From Neopararhizobium haloflavum (GTDB lineage: Bacteria; Pseudomonadota; Alphaproteobacteria; Rhizobiales; Rhizobiaceae), in NCBI RefSeq assembly GCF_002750855.1, contig NZ_NWUC01000001.1, positions 620,001 through 684,000 of the forward strand: 64,000 nucleotides of DNA, given 5' to 3'. A program made the translations under genes and the position numbers. The stretch's first letter is position 1; every line of letters begins with the position of its first letter. Positions 35,399 through 43,716 of the stretch are shown here, piece after piece. Below the pieces are notes generated by a model. The model saw only the letters and a program-made list of their open reading frames with translations, had not been told where the DNA came from and did no database searches.

Positions 35399-36352
35399 CT
35401 AGCCGCCCATGCGGGCTGCACGTCCGCCGCGCCGGCGGCCACCAGCAGATGCGGCCATCGCCGAGGGTGCGGCAGTTTCCGCCGCTGCGGCTGGTGCATG
35501 GTCGCGATAGGTCATGATCCAGTTGGCGCAATTGGCATCGGTGGCGTTCAGCACATTGGCGGCGCGGACCATCTCCATCTCCTGGGGCCTGCAGGGATTC
35601 ATGATGGCCGAGGTCATACCCGAGGCGATCACCATCGGAATGAATGCGGCGTTGATGCCGTGGCGATGAGGCAGGCCGAAGGAGATGTTGGAGAGCCCGC
35701 AGGTGGTGTTGACGCCCAGTTCATCGCGCAGGCGGCGCACCAGGCGGAATACCTGCCTGCCAGCCGTTCCCATCGCACCGATGGGCATTACCAACGGGTC
35801 AACGACGATGTCATGCGGCTTGATGCCAAAATCTGCGGCGCGCTCGACGATCTTCTTCGCCACGGCGAAGCGGACATCCGGGTCCTCGGATATTCCCGTT
35901 TCGTCATTGGATATGGCGACGACCGGAACGTCGTATTTCTTGATCAGCGGCAGCAGCGCCTCGAGCTTTTCTTCCTCTCCGGTAACGGAATTGACCAGCG
36001 GGCGGCCCTTGGCGACCCTGAGGCCGGCCTCGATCGCCGCGGTAACGGAGCTGTCGATCGAAAGCGGCACATCGACCAGGCCCTGCACGATCTCCAAGGT
36101 CTTGACCAGCAGGTCCGGTTCCGTCGCGTTGGGATCAACCGCCGTCACGCCCGCATTGATATCCAGCATGGTCGCGCCGGCGGCCACCTGATCAAGCGCA
36201 TCCTTGCGCACGGTGTCGAAATTGCCGTTCACCATCTCGGCTGCCAGCTTCTTGCGGCCTGTCGGATTGATCCGCTCGCCGATGACGCAAAAGGGCTGGT
36301 CAAAGCCCATGACGATTTCGCGGGTCGCCGAGGCGATAATGGTGCGCGACAT
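35399..36352 (-). CDS. Methyltetrahydrofolate:corrinoid protein methyltransferase (pterin-binding)
   Basis: A 317-residue TIM-barrel enzyme of the AcsE/MtgA/MtvA pterin-binding family. Markers are VIGERINPTGRKKL, MLDINAGVTAVDPN, PLSIDSS and PLVNSVTGEEEKLE, plus VVDPLVMPIG. It should take the methyl group from the methylated corrinoid protein to THF, or the reverse. Unlike the usual 270-residue family it ends in a Gly/Arg-rich tail (SAGGRRRGGRAARMGG). It lies between the MTHFR-like gene and the small unknown protein on one minus-strand transcript. Confidence 0.9.
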   Translation of the reverse strand: MSRTIIASATREIVMGFDQPFCVIGERINPTGRKKLAAEMVNGNFDTVRKDALDQVAAGATMLDINAGVTAVDPNATEPDLLVKTLEIVQGLVDVPLSIDSSVTAAIEAGLRVAKGRPLVNSVTGEEEKLEALLPLIKKYDVPVVAISNDETGISEDPDVRFAVAKKIVERAADFGIKPHDIVVDPLVMPIGAMGTAGRQVFRLVRRLRDELGVNTTCGLSNISFGLPHRHGINAAFIPMVIASGMTSAIMNPCRPQEMEMVRAANVLNATDANCANWIMTYRDHAPAAAAETAAPSAMAASAGGRRRGGRAARMGG

Positions 36353-36403
36353 TGAAGCTCCTCTTGGGAAACGCAGGCGATCCGGATGGGTGGGGGAGGC
36401 CGC

Positions 36404-37312
36404 TCAGCGCTCGGCGAGGCGGCCCTTCGGCAGGGCATCTTCAGCGCAGACGGGCCAGGTGCCCCGCTCGACCAGCCATTCAGCGGATTTCCTGAGGCCG
36501 CCAAAGGGGAAGACGTGGATCTGCTTGATCGCCGAATGCGGGTTTGCGCGGACGTGATTTTCAATCGGGCCGACGACCGTTTCGGGCGAATGGGTCGTGG
36601 CGAGAGCCGTCAACGCCAGGGCGTTCTTCTTCAGGAACGTCACGGAATTTCCGACACCGCACATCGCCGCATATTTGATCAGAGTGGTTATCTTTGCGGG
36701 ACCGGCGACACCGAGATGAACGGGCAGGTCGATGCCATGGTCGCGCAGCCCCTCGGCCCAGCCAATGAACTTGTCGGCGTCGAAACCGAACTGGGTGACG
36801 ATACGCACCCTGGCTCCCGTGCGCTCGGCGAATGCCTTCTTGAGGCGTAGGGCCTGCAGCGCGACTTCCTCGGTGAAGTCCGGGCTGCCCTCCGGGTGGC
36901 CTGCAATTCCCATATGCGTAATGCCGTAGCGGTCGAAATAACCGGTCTCCAGCACTTCCATCGCCGAGGAAAAATCGCCGGCCTGCCGGTCAAGACCCCC
37001 ACCGATGACGAGGACATTGGTGACGCCGGCGTCCTGCGCCATCATTGCCACGCGCTTCTCGAGGCCAGCCCGTGAGGTCAAGCGACGGCTGGCAAAATGC
37101 GGAACCGGCTCATAGCCGAGATCACGCACCCTGCGGGCCGCCTTTACCAGCGTTTCGGACGGATCGGTGCCGATGTCCGTGATGTATACATTTGTGCCGG
37201 GCGGGAACAGGCCAGGCAGATCGTCGGATTCGATCGCCTGCTTTGGCGCGACCTCGATGGAAGCTGAAATTCGATCCGATTTTGCCCGTTTCAGTTCAAG
37301 AATGCTGCTCAT
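36404..37312 (-). CDS. Methylenetetrahydrofolate reductase family protein
   Basis: A 302-residue MetF-like TIM barrel: ISASIEVAPKQ near the start, GTNVYITDIGTDP, NVLVIGGGLDR, GIAGHPEGSPDF and TQFGFDADKFI. It should oxidise methyl-THF to methylene-THF when the pathway runs in the catabolic direction, though family members also run in reduction. The ATG at 37312 is chosen, with purine-rich GAAGAAGG before it. Present in the same operon as the methyl-THF-forming enzyme. Confidence 0.88.
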   Translation of the reverse strand: MSSILELKRAKSDRISASIEVAPKQAIESDDLPGLFPPGTNVYITDIGTDPSETLVKAARRVRDLGYEPVPHFASRRLTSRAGLEKRVAMMAQDAGVTNVLVIGGGLDRQAGDFSSAMEVLETGYFDRYGITHMGIAGHPEGSPDFTEEVALQALRLKKAFAERTGARVRIVTQFGFDADKFIGWAEGLRDHGIDLPVHLGVAGPAKITTLIKYAAMCGVGNSVTFLKKNALALTALATTHSPETVVGPIENHVRANPHSAIKQIHVFPFGGLRKSAEWLVERGTWPVCAEDALPKGRLAER

Positions 37313-37351
37313 GGCGCATAAAGCCTTCTTCAAATTCGGGGTGGCGCCATC

Positions 37352-37663
37352 TCAGGCTGCCGATGTCTCTTCCAGGCCGCCTGACTTCACCAACGCAGAC
37401 AGCCGCTCTTTTGTATACAGCATTTCGATCTCGTTTGCTGCCCCTTCGGCTTCGCTTTCAAGATCGTCCGAAACTTCGACGGGCTGGCCGCGCCGCCATT
37501 CCTCCAGATAGGAGTCGGTTTCATGCGCTCCGGTCCGCATCGCGCACATGTCGATCGCCTCGGTGAAGCGCAACGACAGCTCCCGCTTGGCCGCTGTGCG
37601 TCCCTTCTTCACGATCACCTGGGCGGGGATGTCCCGCCAGTATACGATGATGCGATCGGCCAT
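37352..37663 (-). CDS. 'Virulence factor' family small protein of the corrinoid cluster
   Basis: A 103-residue acidic protein beginning MADRIIVYWRDIPAQVIVKK, then GRTAAKRELSLRFTEAIDMC and EWRRGQPVEV. This matches the short conserved family named virulence factor in databases (Virulence_fact), which regularly accompanies corrinoid methyltransferase clusters; the name reflects history, not function. It lies 39 bases upstream of the MetF-like gene. Confidence 0.78.
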   Translation of the reverse strand: MADRIIVYWRDIPAQVIVKKGRTAAKRELSLRFTEAIDMCAMRTGAHETDSYLEEWRRGQPVEVSDDLESEAEGAANEIEMLYTKERLSALVKSGGLEETSAA

Positions 37664-37764
37664 GTCACAAGTCTCCTTGACTGAGACATTGCTTGCGAAT
37701 CGTCCGGTGCGCTGGCTGGCCGACGACGTCGGATATGATCAAAAGCGACGTCGCATCCGACGGG

Positions 37765-38364
37765 TCATATTTGTGCGGTTGCCAAGAGGCTGCCGGTCAG
37801 ATCGCCATAGCCGGTGAAGCGCCGTTCATAGGCCAGATCGAGGAACGTCGCGGCCTCTCGGGCTGCCTGATCGAGGGTGTCGTCATCGCTCTGCGCCAGA
37901 TAGACGAGCTTTTCATAGTGCTGAAAATAGAGCCCGCGCAGTTCCGGGTGGCGGTCGAGGCCGAGCGGCTTGACGACGAAGGCGTGAAACTGTCGGGCGA
38001 GGAAGTCGGTCAGGAAGAACGCCCGCATATCCTCCTCGGCATTGGCGGCGAAGCGGTCGGTGCCGGCGAAGAAGGCATAGCAGTGCGGGCCGGGCAGACG
38101 ATCGACCTGTTCGTGCTCCAGCAGGCGATCGAGCGCGCCGCCGGTGCCGCAATCGCCATAGGCGACGAATATTTTCGAGAAGCCTTCCCGCCGCGCGGTC
38201 GCGATCGCATTGTCGACGCCCGGAACGATCCGCTCGGGATGATTGTGCCAGATGGCCGGCAGGCAGGTCACGGCAAGATGCAAAAGACCGTTGGCCTCGA
38301 TGACGGAGCGGATCTCGCGCGCGAGCGCGCCGCACGCGATGATTTGAACCTTTTCGGTTTTCAT
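37765..38364 (-). CDS. DUF1638 domain protein
   Basis: A 199-residue protein with the DUF1638 features IIACGALAREI, CLPAIWHNHPERIV, FVAYGDCGTGG and PGPHCYAFFAG. Conserved Cys and His in these motifs suggest metal or corrinoid handling, but no function is established. Members are found beside MttB-type methyltransferases, as here. The ATG at 38364 is preferred; five more codons are possible. Confidence 0.83.
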   Translation of the reverse strand: MKTEKVQIIACGALAREIRSVIEANGLLHLAVTCLPAIWHNHPERIVPGVDNAIATARREGFSKIFVAYGDCGTGGALDRLLEHEQVDRLPGPHCYAFFAGTDRFAANAEEDMRAFFLTDFLARQFHAFVVKPLGLDRHPELRGLYFQHYEKLVYLAQSDDDTLDQAAREAATFLDLAYERRFTGYGDLTGSLLATAQI

Positions 38365-38433
38365 GCGTTTCCGCGTCATTGCTTAACCACGGCGCTCCGC
38401 AAATACCGGGCGCTCCAGACTAGGGACAGTACG

Positions 38434-38592
38434 ATGACCAAGATTATCGGCCGCACCGCCATCCTTTGTGTAGCACTCTTCTCACTGGCCGCATGCGGCA
38501 ATACGATCCGTGGCGTGGGCGCCGACATGGCCAACACCGTCGATGCGACGCAGTCGGCCGGCCAGGACGTCGATGCAGCCGCTTCCTACTAG
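38434..38592 (+). CDS. Entericidin EcnA/B-family lipoprotein
   Basis: A 52-residue lipoprotein: signal peptide with lipobox LAAC (Cys at about 22), then GNTIRGVGADMANTVDATQS, the entericidin pattern of short membrane lipoproteins. It interrupts the otherwise minus-strand corrinoid cluster and has its own terminator. The family is stress-related; toxin or antidote roles are known only in enterobacteria. Confidence 0.85.
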   Translation: MTKIIGRTAILCVALFSLAACGNTIRGVGADMANTVDATQSAGQDVDAAASY

Positions 38593-38648
38593 GCTTCCTG
38601 CCGCGCAGAGCTAACGCACGCGTTGATGTTCAGCAGCGAGTGCATTGA

Positions 38649-38673
38649 GGCCGGGTGACCCCCGGCCTTTTTT
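38649..38673. terminator. Terminator between the entericidin and corrinoid protein genes
   Basis: GGCCGGG / CCCGGCC with a five-base loop, followed by six T on the plus strand. It ends the entericidin transcript and lies just beyond the stop of the convergent corrinoid protein gene. Confidence 0.85.
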
Positions 38674-38678
38674 CGTGC

Positions 38679-39377
38679 TCAGGCCGTCTGGGCCTGATTG
38701 TGCCGGCGCTTCATATAGGCTTTTGCCGTTTCCACCGCGACGGCCGCGTCACGGCAATAGGCATCGGCGCCGACCGCTTTTCCGAACTCCTCGTTCAGCG
38801 GCGCACCGCCCACGAGCACGACGAAATCATCGCGGATGCCCTTTTCCTTCATAGTGTCGATGACGACCTTCATGTAGGGCATCGTGGTCGTCAAAAGCGC
38901 TGACATGCCGACGATATCTGGCTGGTGCTCGTCGATGGCCGCCAGGTAGTTCTCCACCGGATTGTTGATGCCGAGATCGACGACGTCGAAGCCGGCGCCC
39001 TCCATCATCATGCCGACGAGGTTCTTGCCGATGTCGTGGATGTCGCCCTTGACCGTACCGATCACCATCTTGCCAAGCTTGGGAGCGCCGGTTTCGGCCA
39101 GAAGGGGGCGCAGGATGAACATCCCCGCCTTCATGGCATTGGCCGACAGTAGAACCTCCGGCACGAACAGGATGCCGTCGCGAAAATCCTCGCCGACGAT
39201 GCGCATGCCTTCGACCAACGCCTCCGTCAGCACCTCATAAGGCGCCCAGCCGCGGTCGAGCAGGATGTGCGTGGCTTCCTCGATCTCCTCCTTCAGGCCA
39301 TCATAGAGATCGTCGTGCATCTGCTGAACGAGTTCGTCGTCGGAAAGGTCGGCGAGAATGATTTCGTCGTCGGACAT
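38679..39377 (-). CDS. Corrinoid (B12-binding) methyl-carrier protein, MttC/MtgC type
   Basis: A 232-residue protein with a helical cap domain (residues 1-95) and a B12-binding Rossmann domain with the base-off motif GDIHDIGKN (D112, H114, G117), the SxL part (VGMSALLTTTMP) and GGAPL. The cobamide carries the methyl group between the MttB-type enzyme at 39661 and the pterin enzyme at 35399. It is divergent from the methyltransferase across 283 bases. Confidence 0.94.
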   Translation of the reverse strand: MSDDEIILADLSDDELVQQMHDDLYDGLKEEIEEATHILLDRGWAPYEVLTEALVEGMRIVGEDFRDGILFVPEVLLSANAMKAGMFILRPLLAETGAPKLGKMVIGTVKGDIHDIGKNLVGMMMEGAGFDVVDLGINNPVENYLAAIDEHQPDIVGMSALLTTTMPYMKVVIDTMKEKGIRDDFVVLVGGAPLNEEFGKAVGADAYCRDAAVAVETAKAYMKRRHNQAQTA

Positions 39378-39545
39378 CTGCTGTCGAAGCCTTCATCTCG
39401 GGCTGAACGCGGGCGGAATCATCGCGCCGCGCGCAGGGATCAGTTTGTGCTCTATATCGCCGGAAAACAGGCGAATCGGGTTCCTCAAAAACGACGCGCG
39501 GAGCGCTGAATTACGACGTGGAATGCGGTTTGAAATGTCTTGGTA

Positions 39546-39562
39546 GCGCCAGCGGTTGGCGC
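39546..39562. promoter_or_regulatory. Inverted repeat in the divergent control region
   Basis: GCGCCA-GCGGT-TGGCGC lies between the divergent corrinoid protein and methyltransferase genes. It may be an operator; no regulator is assigned. Confidence 0.35.
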
Positions 39563-39660
39563 TGTCGGCATAAGCACGGTACGAGGGAGCGGATAGCATC
39601 GCCTCAAACCTGCCACGGAGCGGGCAATGCGGCATTGGCGGAACAAAGGTCTCGTCACTC

Positions 39661-41262
39661 ATGGATCATTCAAGCGACGCGCCTCTCGGCGATCTCAACG
39701 CGGGCGAAACGACAGCGGCGGCGGGTGGCCGGCGCGGGCGAGGCGAGGGGCGGGGCGCTGCGGCGCGGCGCGCCGCGCGCAGCGGTGGCGGCCCCGGTGT
39801 CGCCAATCCGTTCATCCGGCGACGCATCCGGGAATACGAAGTCCTCGACGAGGAGGGGCTGTCGCTGATCGAGGCGAATGCCGACACGGTGCTGGAAGAG
39901 ATCGGCATCGAGTTCAGGGACGACGCCGAAGCGCTCAGCCTCTGGAAGGATGCAGGCTGCGACGTACGTGGCGAACGGGTGCATTTTCCCAAGGGGCTTT
40001 GCCGCGAACTCCTGAAGACGGCTCCGGCGACGTTTGTCCAGCACGCGCGCAATGCGGAGCGCTCCGTCGAGATCGGCGGCAAGGCGACCGTCTTCGCGCC
40101 CGTCTACGGTCCGCCCTTCGTGCGCGATCTGGAAGGCCAGCGCCGCTATGCAACGATCGAGGATTTTCGCAATTTCGTGAAGCTCGCCTATATGGCGCCG
40201 TCGCTGCACCACTCGGGCGGCACGGTTTGCGAGCCGGTCGACATCCCGGTCAACAAGCGGCACCTGGACATGGTCTACAGCCATATCCGCTATTCGGACA
40301 AACCGTTCATGGGATCGGTGACCGCGCCGGAGCGGGCGCAGGACACGGTCGACATGTGCAAGATCCTGTTCGGCGCTGAATTCGTCGACCAGAACTGCGT
40401 CGTCATCAACCTCATCAACGCCAACTCGCCGATGGTTTTCGACGAGACGATGCTGGGCGCGGCCAAGGTTTATGCCCGCAACAATCAGGCGACGGTGATT
40501 TCGCCCTTCATCCTTGCCGGGGCGATGAGTCCTGTGACAGTCGCCGGAACGCTGACGCAGATTCTCGCCGAAGTGCTGGCCGGCGCCGCCTTCACGCAGT
40601 TGATACGACCGGGAGCGCCGGTGCTGTTCGGTACGTTCGCCGCGTCGATCTCGATGCAATCGGGAGCGCCGACCTTCGGAACGCCCGAGCCCTCGCTCGT
40701 TTCTTACGGCGCGGCGCAACTGGCCAGGCGTCTCGGCCTGCCGTTCCGCACTGGCGGGTCACTCTGCGCCTCGAAGGTGCCCGACGCCCAAGCGGCGCAT
40801 GAAAGCGCGAACACGCTCAACACGACGCTGCTTGCCGGTACGAACTTCGTGCTGCACTCGGCCGGCTGGCTGGAGGGCGGACTGGTCTCGTCCTATGAGA
40901 AATTCATGATCGACGTCGATCAGCTGGGCATGATGCAGAGGATGGCCGAAGGCGTCGATCTTTCAGAGACCGGCCAGGCGATGGACGCCATCCGGGAGGT
41001 CGGGCCGGGAAGCCACTATCTCGGCTGCCAGCATACGCAGGCGCATTTCCAGACGGCGTTCTATCGTTCGAGCCTTGCCGACAACAATTCCTACGAGCAA
41101 TGGGCGGCCGAGGGAGAGAAGCGGATCGAAGCGCGGGCGAACGCGCTCTGCCGATCGTGGCTGGAGCGATACGAGGCTCCGGCAATCGATCCGGGGACCG
41201 ACGAAGCACTGCAGGACTTCGTGCGTCAGCGCAAGGACTCAATGCCCGACGCTTTCACCTGA
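39661..41262 (+). CDS. Trimethylamine methyltransferase (MttB) superfamily protein, non-pyrrolysine
   Basis: A 533-residue MttB-superfamily methyltransferase (PF06253 type). No in-frame amber codon occurs, so it is the non-pyrrolysine group that includes glycine betaine (MtgB), proline betaine and carnitine demethylases. It should transfer one N-methyl to the corrinoid protein encoded divergently at 38679. Residues 20-48 form a Gly/Arg/Ala-rich tail (GGRRGRGEGRG.. and more) before the barrel. Substrate is probably glycine betaine because a dimethylglycine dehydrogenase, betaine-type binding protein and BHMT are all in the cluster, but this is inference. Confidence 0.88.
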   Translation: MDHSSDAPLGDLNAGETTAAAGGRRGRGEGRGAAARRAARSGGGPGVANPFIRRRIREYEVLDEEGLSLIEANADTVLEEIGIEFRDDAEALSLWKDAGCDVRGERVHFPKGLCRELLKTAPATFVQHARNAERSVEIGGKATVFAPVYGPPFVRDLEGQRRYATIEDFRNFVKLAYMAPSLHHSGGTVCEPVDIPVNKRHLDMVYSHIRYSDKPFMGSVTAPERAQDTVDMCKILFGAEFVDQNCVVINLINANSPMVFDETMLGAAKVYARNNQATVISPFILAGAMSPVTVAGTLTQILAEVLAGAAFTQLIRPGAPVLFGTFAASISMQSGAPTFGTPEPSLVSYGAAQLARRLGLPFRTGGSLCASKVPDAQAAHESANTLNTTLLAGTNFVLHSAGWLEGGLVSSYEKFMIDVDQLGMMQRMAEGVDLSETGQAMDAIREVGPGSHYLGCQHTQAHFQTAFYRSSLADNNSYEQWAAEGEKRIEARANALCRSWLERYEAPAIDPGTDEALQDFVRQRKDSMPDAFT

Positions 41263-41309
41263 GAGAGTCCCGCCGCCAGGGAGCAAGGCGCAGCGGAAAA
41301 GGTCAGCCG

Positions 41310-41351
41310 GATCATTCACAGGGCCGTATGGCGCGGCCTTTCGGAATGATC
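41310..41351. terminator. Bidirectional hairpin between convergent genes
   Basis: GATCATTC (41310) pairs with GAATGATC (41344), enclosing a smaller GGCCG/CGGCC stem. It separates the convergent MttB-type and bmt genes and touches the bmt stop codon. Confidence 0.6.
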
Positions 41352-42363
41352 AGGCGCGACGCCGGCCGCGTCGCTCGCGCTGCGGCGCGGTCTTGTCGTC
41401 ACCGGCCGGCTTGTTGCGCAAGGGGCCGATGCGATCGACAATCGTCTCGATCGTCGGCCGTTCGCCCTTTTCGTGTGTGTCTATGGCCTGGCGCATGGCC
41501 TTCAAGTGCTCGCACGCCGTTCCGCAACACCCGCCGATGATCGTCGCACCGGCATCGATGGCGAGCCGGGCGTAATCGGCCATGAGGGGCGGCGTTCCGG
41601 AATAGTGAATCTGCGCGCCGCGAAATTCGGGAATGCCGCAATTGCCCTTGACCACGATCGCGGCACCTTCGCGCGCATCGCTCATGTCGAGCAGCGAGGA
41701 CAGGATGTCCGCGGCGCCGACACCGCAATTGGCCCCCACGGCGACCGGGCCCGGCGCAACATCGCTCGAAAGTTCATGGATATCGCGCGGGTGCACGCCC
41801 ATCATCGTGCGGCCGGCCGTATCGAAGGAGGCGGTGTAGACATAGGGCAGGCCGATGGCAACCGCGGCCGTGCATGCTGCCTTGATCTCGTCGGGCGAGG
41901 ACATGGTCTCGATCCACGCAACATCGATCCCGCCGGCCTTGAGGCCTTCCATCTGCTCTCTGAATGCGTCCACCGTCTCATCAAAAGTGAGCGCTCCAAG
42001 CGGTTCGAGCAATTCACCGGTCGGGCCAACCGAGCCTGCAACGATGACCGTTCGCTCTGCCGCGTCGGCGACCTGCCTTGCGATCTCCGCCGCGCGGTGA
42101 TTGATCTCGAAGACCCGGTCGTCAGCGCCATGCAGCTTGAGGCGATGCCGCGTCCCGCCGAAAGAGTTGGTCAGAATGATATCGCAGCCCGCCGCGACGA
42201 ACTGGCGGTGAAGATCGCTGATGCGATCCGGCGCCGTTTCATTCCACAATTCCGGAGCCTCGCCGGCTTCCAGGCCCATGGCGAAGAGACTTGTGCCCAT
42301 TGCGCCATCGGCAAGGAGGACACCTTTTTGTGCGATGAGTTGGCTGAGGGGATCGACGGACAT
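41350..42363 (-). CDS. bmt: Betaine-homocysteine S-methyltransferase (BHMT family)
   Basis: A 337-residue homocysteine S-methyltransferase with zinc ligands C213 (VGANCGVG), C279 and C280 (GGCCGT). N-terminal VLLADGAMGTSLF and LTNSFGGTR are standard. Long cofactor-independent BHMT-type enzymes use glycine betaine as methyl donor, giving methionine and dimethylglycine. It ends in a basic RERRGRRRA tail. A near-palindromic operator sits 36 bases before the start. It offers a second route from betaine to dimethylglycine beside the corrinoid one. Confidence 0.85.
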   Translation of the reverse strand: MSVDPLSQLIAQKGVLLADGAMGTSLFAMGLEAGEAPELWNETAPDRISDLHRQFVAAGCDIILTNSFGGTRHRLKLHGADDRVFEINHRAAEIARQVADAAERTVIVAGSVGPTGELLEPLGALTFDETVDAFREQMEGLKAGGIDVAWIETMSSPDEIKAACTAAVAIGLPYVYTASFDTAGRTMMGVHPRDIHELSSDVAPGPVAVGANCGVGAADILSSLLDMSDAREGAAIVVKGNCGIPEFRGAQIHYSGTPPLMADYARLAIDAGATIIGGCCGTACEHLKAMRQAIDTHEKGERPTIETIVDRIGPLRNKPAGDDKTAPQRERRGRRRA

Positions 42364-42398
42364 GACGCGGGTTCCTGGCGCGAATGCAGACCAGGTAA

Positions 42399-42422
42399 TG
42401 ATATAAACATATCTTTATATCA
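42399..42422. promoter_or_regulatory. SahR-like palindromic operator upstream of bmt
   Basis: TGATATAAACATATCTTTAT continuing ATCA: a 24-base palindrome with only one mismatched pair (C against C). The A/T-rich form, GATATAAA..TTTATATC, resembles from memory the operator of SahR, the ArsR-family S-adenosylhomocysteine sensor of methionine-cycle genes in alphaproteobacteria. The regulator itself is not in the window. Confidence 0.55.
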
Positions 42423-42436
42423 CTGCAAGATGCCCG

Positions 42437-43492
42437 TTACCGCGACTTGCCTGCAGAACGCTCCAGGTCCGCATTCACCTTGCCGAAGGCTTCCTCACTT
42501 ACCCATTCGCGCCAGGTGTCCGGGTGGGTCCGCAGAAAATGGATCGCCGCTTCCTCCCCGGAAGCCTTGCCGTCCGTCATCCAGGCCAGCAGGCCATTCA
42601 GCACATCGTTGCCCAGCGAACGCTTCTTGAGATAGCCGAGCGCCCCGTTCGCCCGACGCGCGAAGCCGTCCGTCACGACGGTATAGACCTCCGATCGCGG
42701 CCATGCGGTTATCCGCGGCGCGGCGCAATCAGGATCGATGATGCAGCCATGCCAGAGTTCCTCGTCATAGGGTGCATCGAAATTGAGTTTCACCATGTCA
42801 TAGCGCCCGAGCGCGGCCGTTGGCGCCCAATAGTAGCCGAGCCATCCCTTGCGATCGGCGTAGGCCTCGGCCAGCGACTCCTCGAGTGCTTCGCCAGTAG
42901 CGGACGGAAGAAGGTCAAATCCTTTCTCCCATCCCCGATAGGCTTCGAAGAGATTGGTGGTGGAGATCTGGCAGCTCCAGCCTTCCGGGCAGTTGTGCAA
43001 CGCTCCACGCCGGGGATCGCCAGGCGCCGGGAAAAGTTCCGGCGCGGCCAACGCATCGGCGACCGTCTCGATTTCGGGATGAGCCTCGGCGATGTATTGC
43101 GGAATCCACCAGCCTTCCACACCTCCATCGGCGAAGGCCGGCGCCATATAATGCAACTCCCGTGTCGCAACCGCCTGGTCAAGCGTCTCGCGTGCCGAGT
43201 TGATCCAGGTTTCCGGCGATACGTCCGGCTTGCCTTCATCGATCATGGAATTGAGCGTCGACATGGTGTCGCCGGGGATCAGTTCGACGTCGCAGCCGTA
43301 ACCGTGTTCGAGGATGATCGCGTCTATATGGGAGAAGATGGAGGCTGACGCCCAGTTGAGTTCGGCGATCGACACGTCTCCGCAGGAAAGCGGTCGGTCG
43401 CCGGCTTCTCGGGCCGGGTGTTCCTGGGCGAACGCTGAAGGGGCAAGGGTGAAAAGCGCTGCCCAGACAAGGTTTTGTGATATGGACGTCAT
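42437..43492 (-). CDS. Glycine betaine/proline-type ABC transporter substrate-binding protein
   Basis: A 351-residue exported binding protein of the OpuAC/ProX group. After a signal peptide (to about SAFAQ) it has ELNWASASIFSHIDAIILEHGYG, PDVSPETWINSARE, VEGWWIPQYIAE and YYWAPTAALGRYD, with the aromatic residues that cage quaternary ammonium groups. It has two cysteines (CPEGWSC) likely disulfide-bonded. No permease or ATPase is adjacent, so it is an orphan. It is divergent from the formate dehydrogenase operon. The ATG at 43492 is preferred over 43507. Confidence 0.87.
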   Translation of the reverse strand: MTSISQNLVWAALFTLAPSAFAQEHPAREAGDRPLSCGDVSIAELNWASASIFSHIDAIILEHGYGCDVELIPGDTMSTLNSMIDEGKPDVSPETWINSARETLDQAVATRELHYMAPAFADGGVEGWWIPQYIAEAHPEIETVADALAAPELFPAPGDPRRGALHNCPEGWSCQISTTNLFEAYRGWEKGFDLLPSATGEALEESLAEAYADRKGWLGYYWAPTAALGRYDMVKLNFDAPYDEELWHGCIIDPDCAAPRITAWPRSEVYTVVTDGFARRANGALGYLKKRSLGNDVLNGLLAWMTDGKASGEEAAIHFLRTHPDTWREWVSEEAFGKVNADLERSAGKSR

Positions 43493-43716
43493 GTCGGTTC
43501 TACCCATTCGACTGTCTTACGCCGCAAGAACGACAAAGGCAAAGGCGGCAGGCTCGTTCCCCACCGCACAAACCCGATGCGCCGCATCGCCGCATCGCGC
43601 GGTTTGCAAGGCCGTATAATGGTACGGCTCTGCGCCTTTTTGACGACAAGGGTGTTGCACCAGAATTATTGAGCACGCAGGAAGAGGCCACGAAAGAGTG
43701 TGGCAGGCGAGGCAGA

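Noticed and set aside
39661-41262. Pyrrolysine-containing trimethylamine methyltransferase
   Set aside because: No in-frame amber codon exists, and no pyrrolysine genes are in the window. It belongs to the non-pyrrolysine group.
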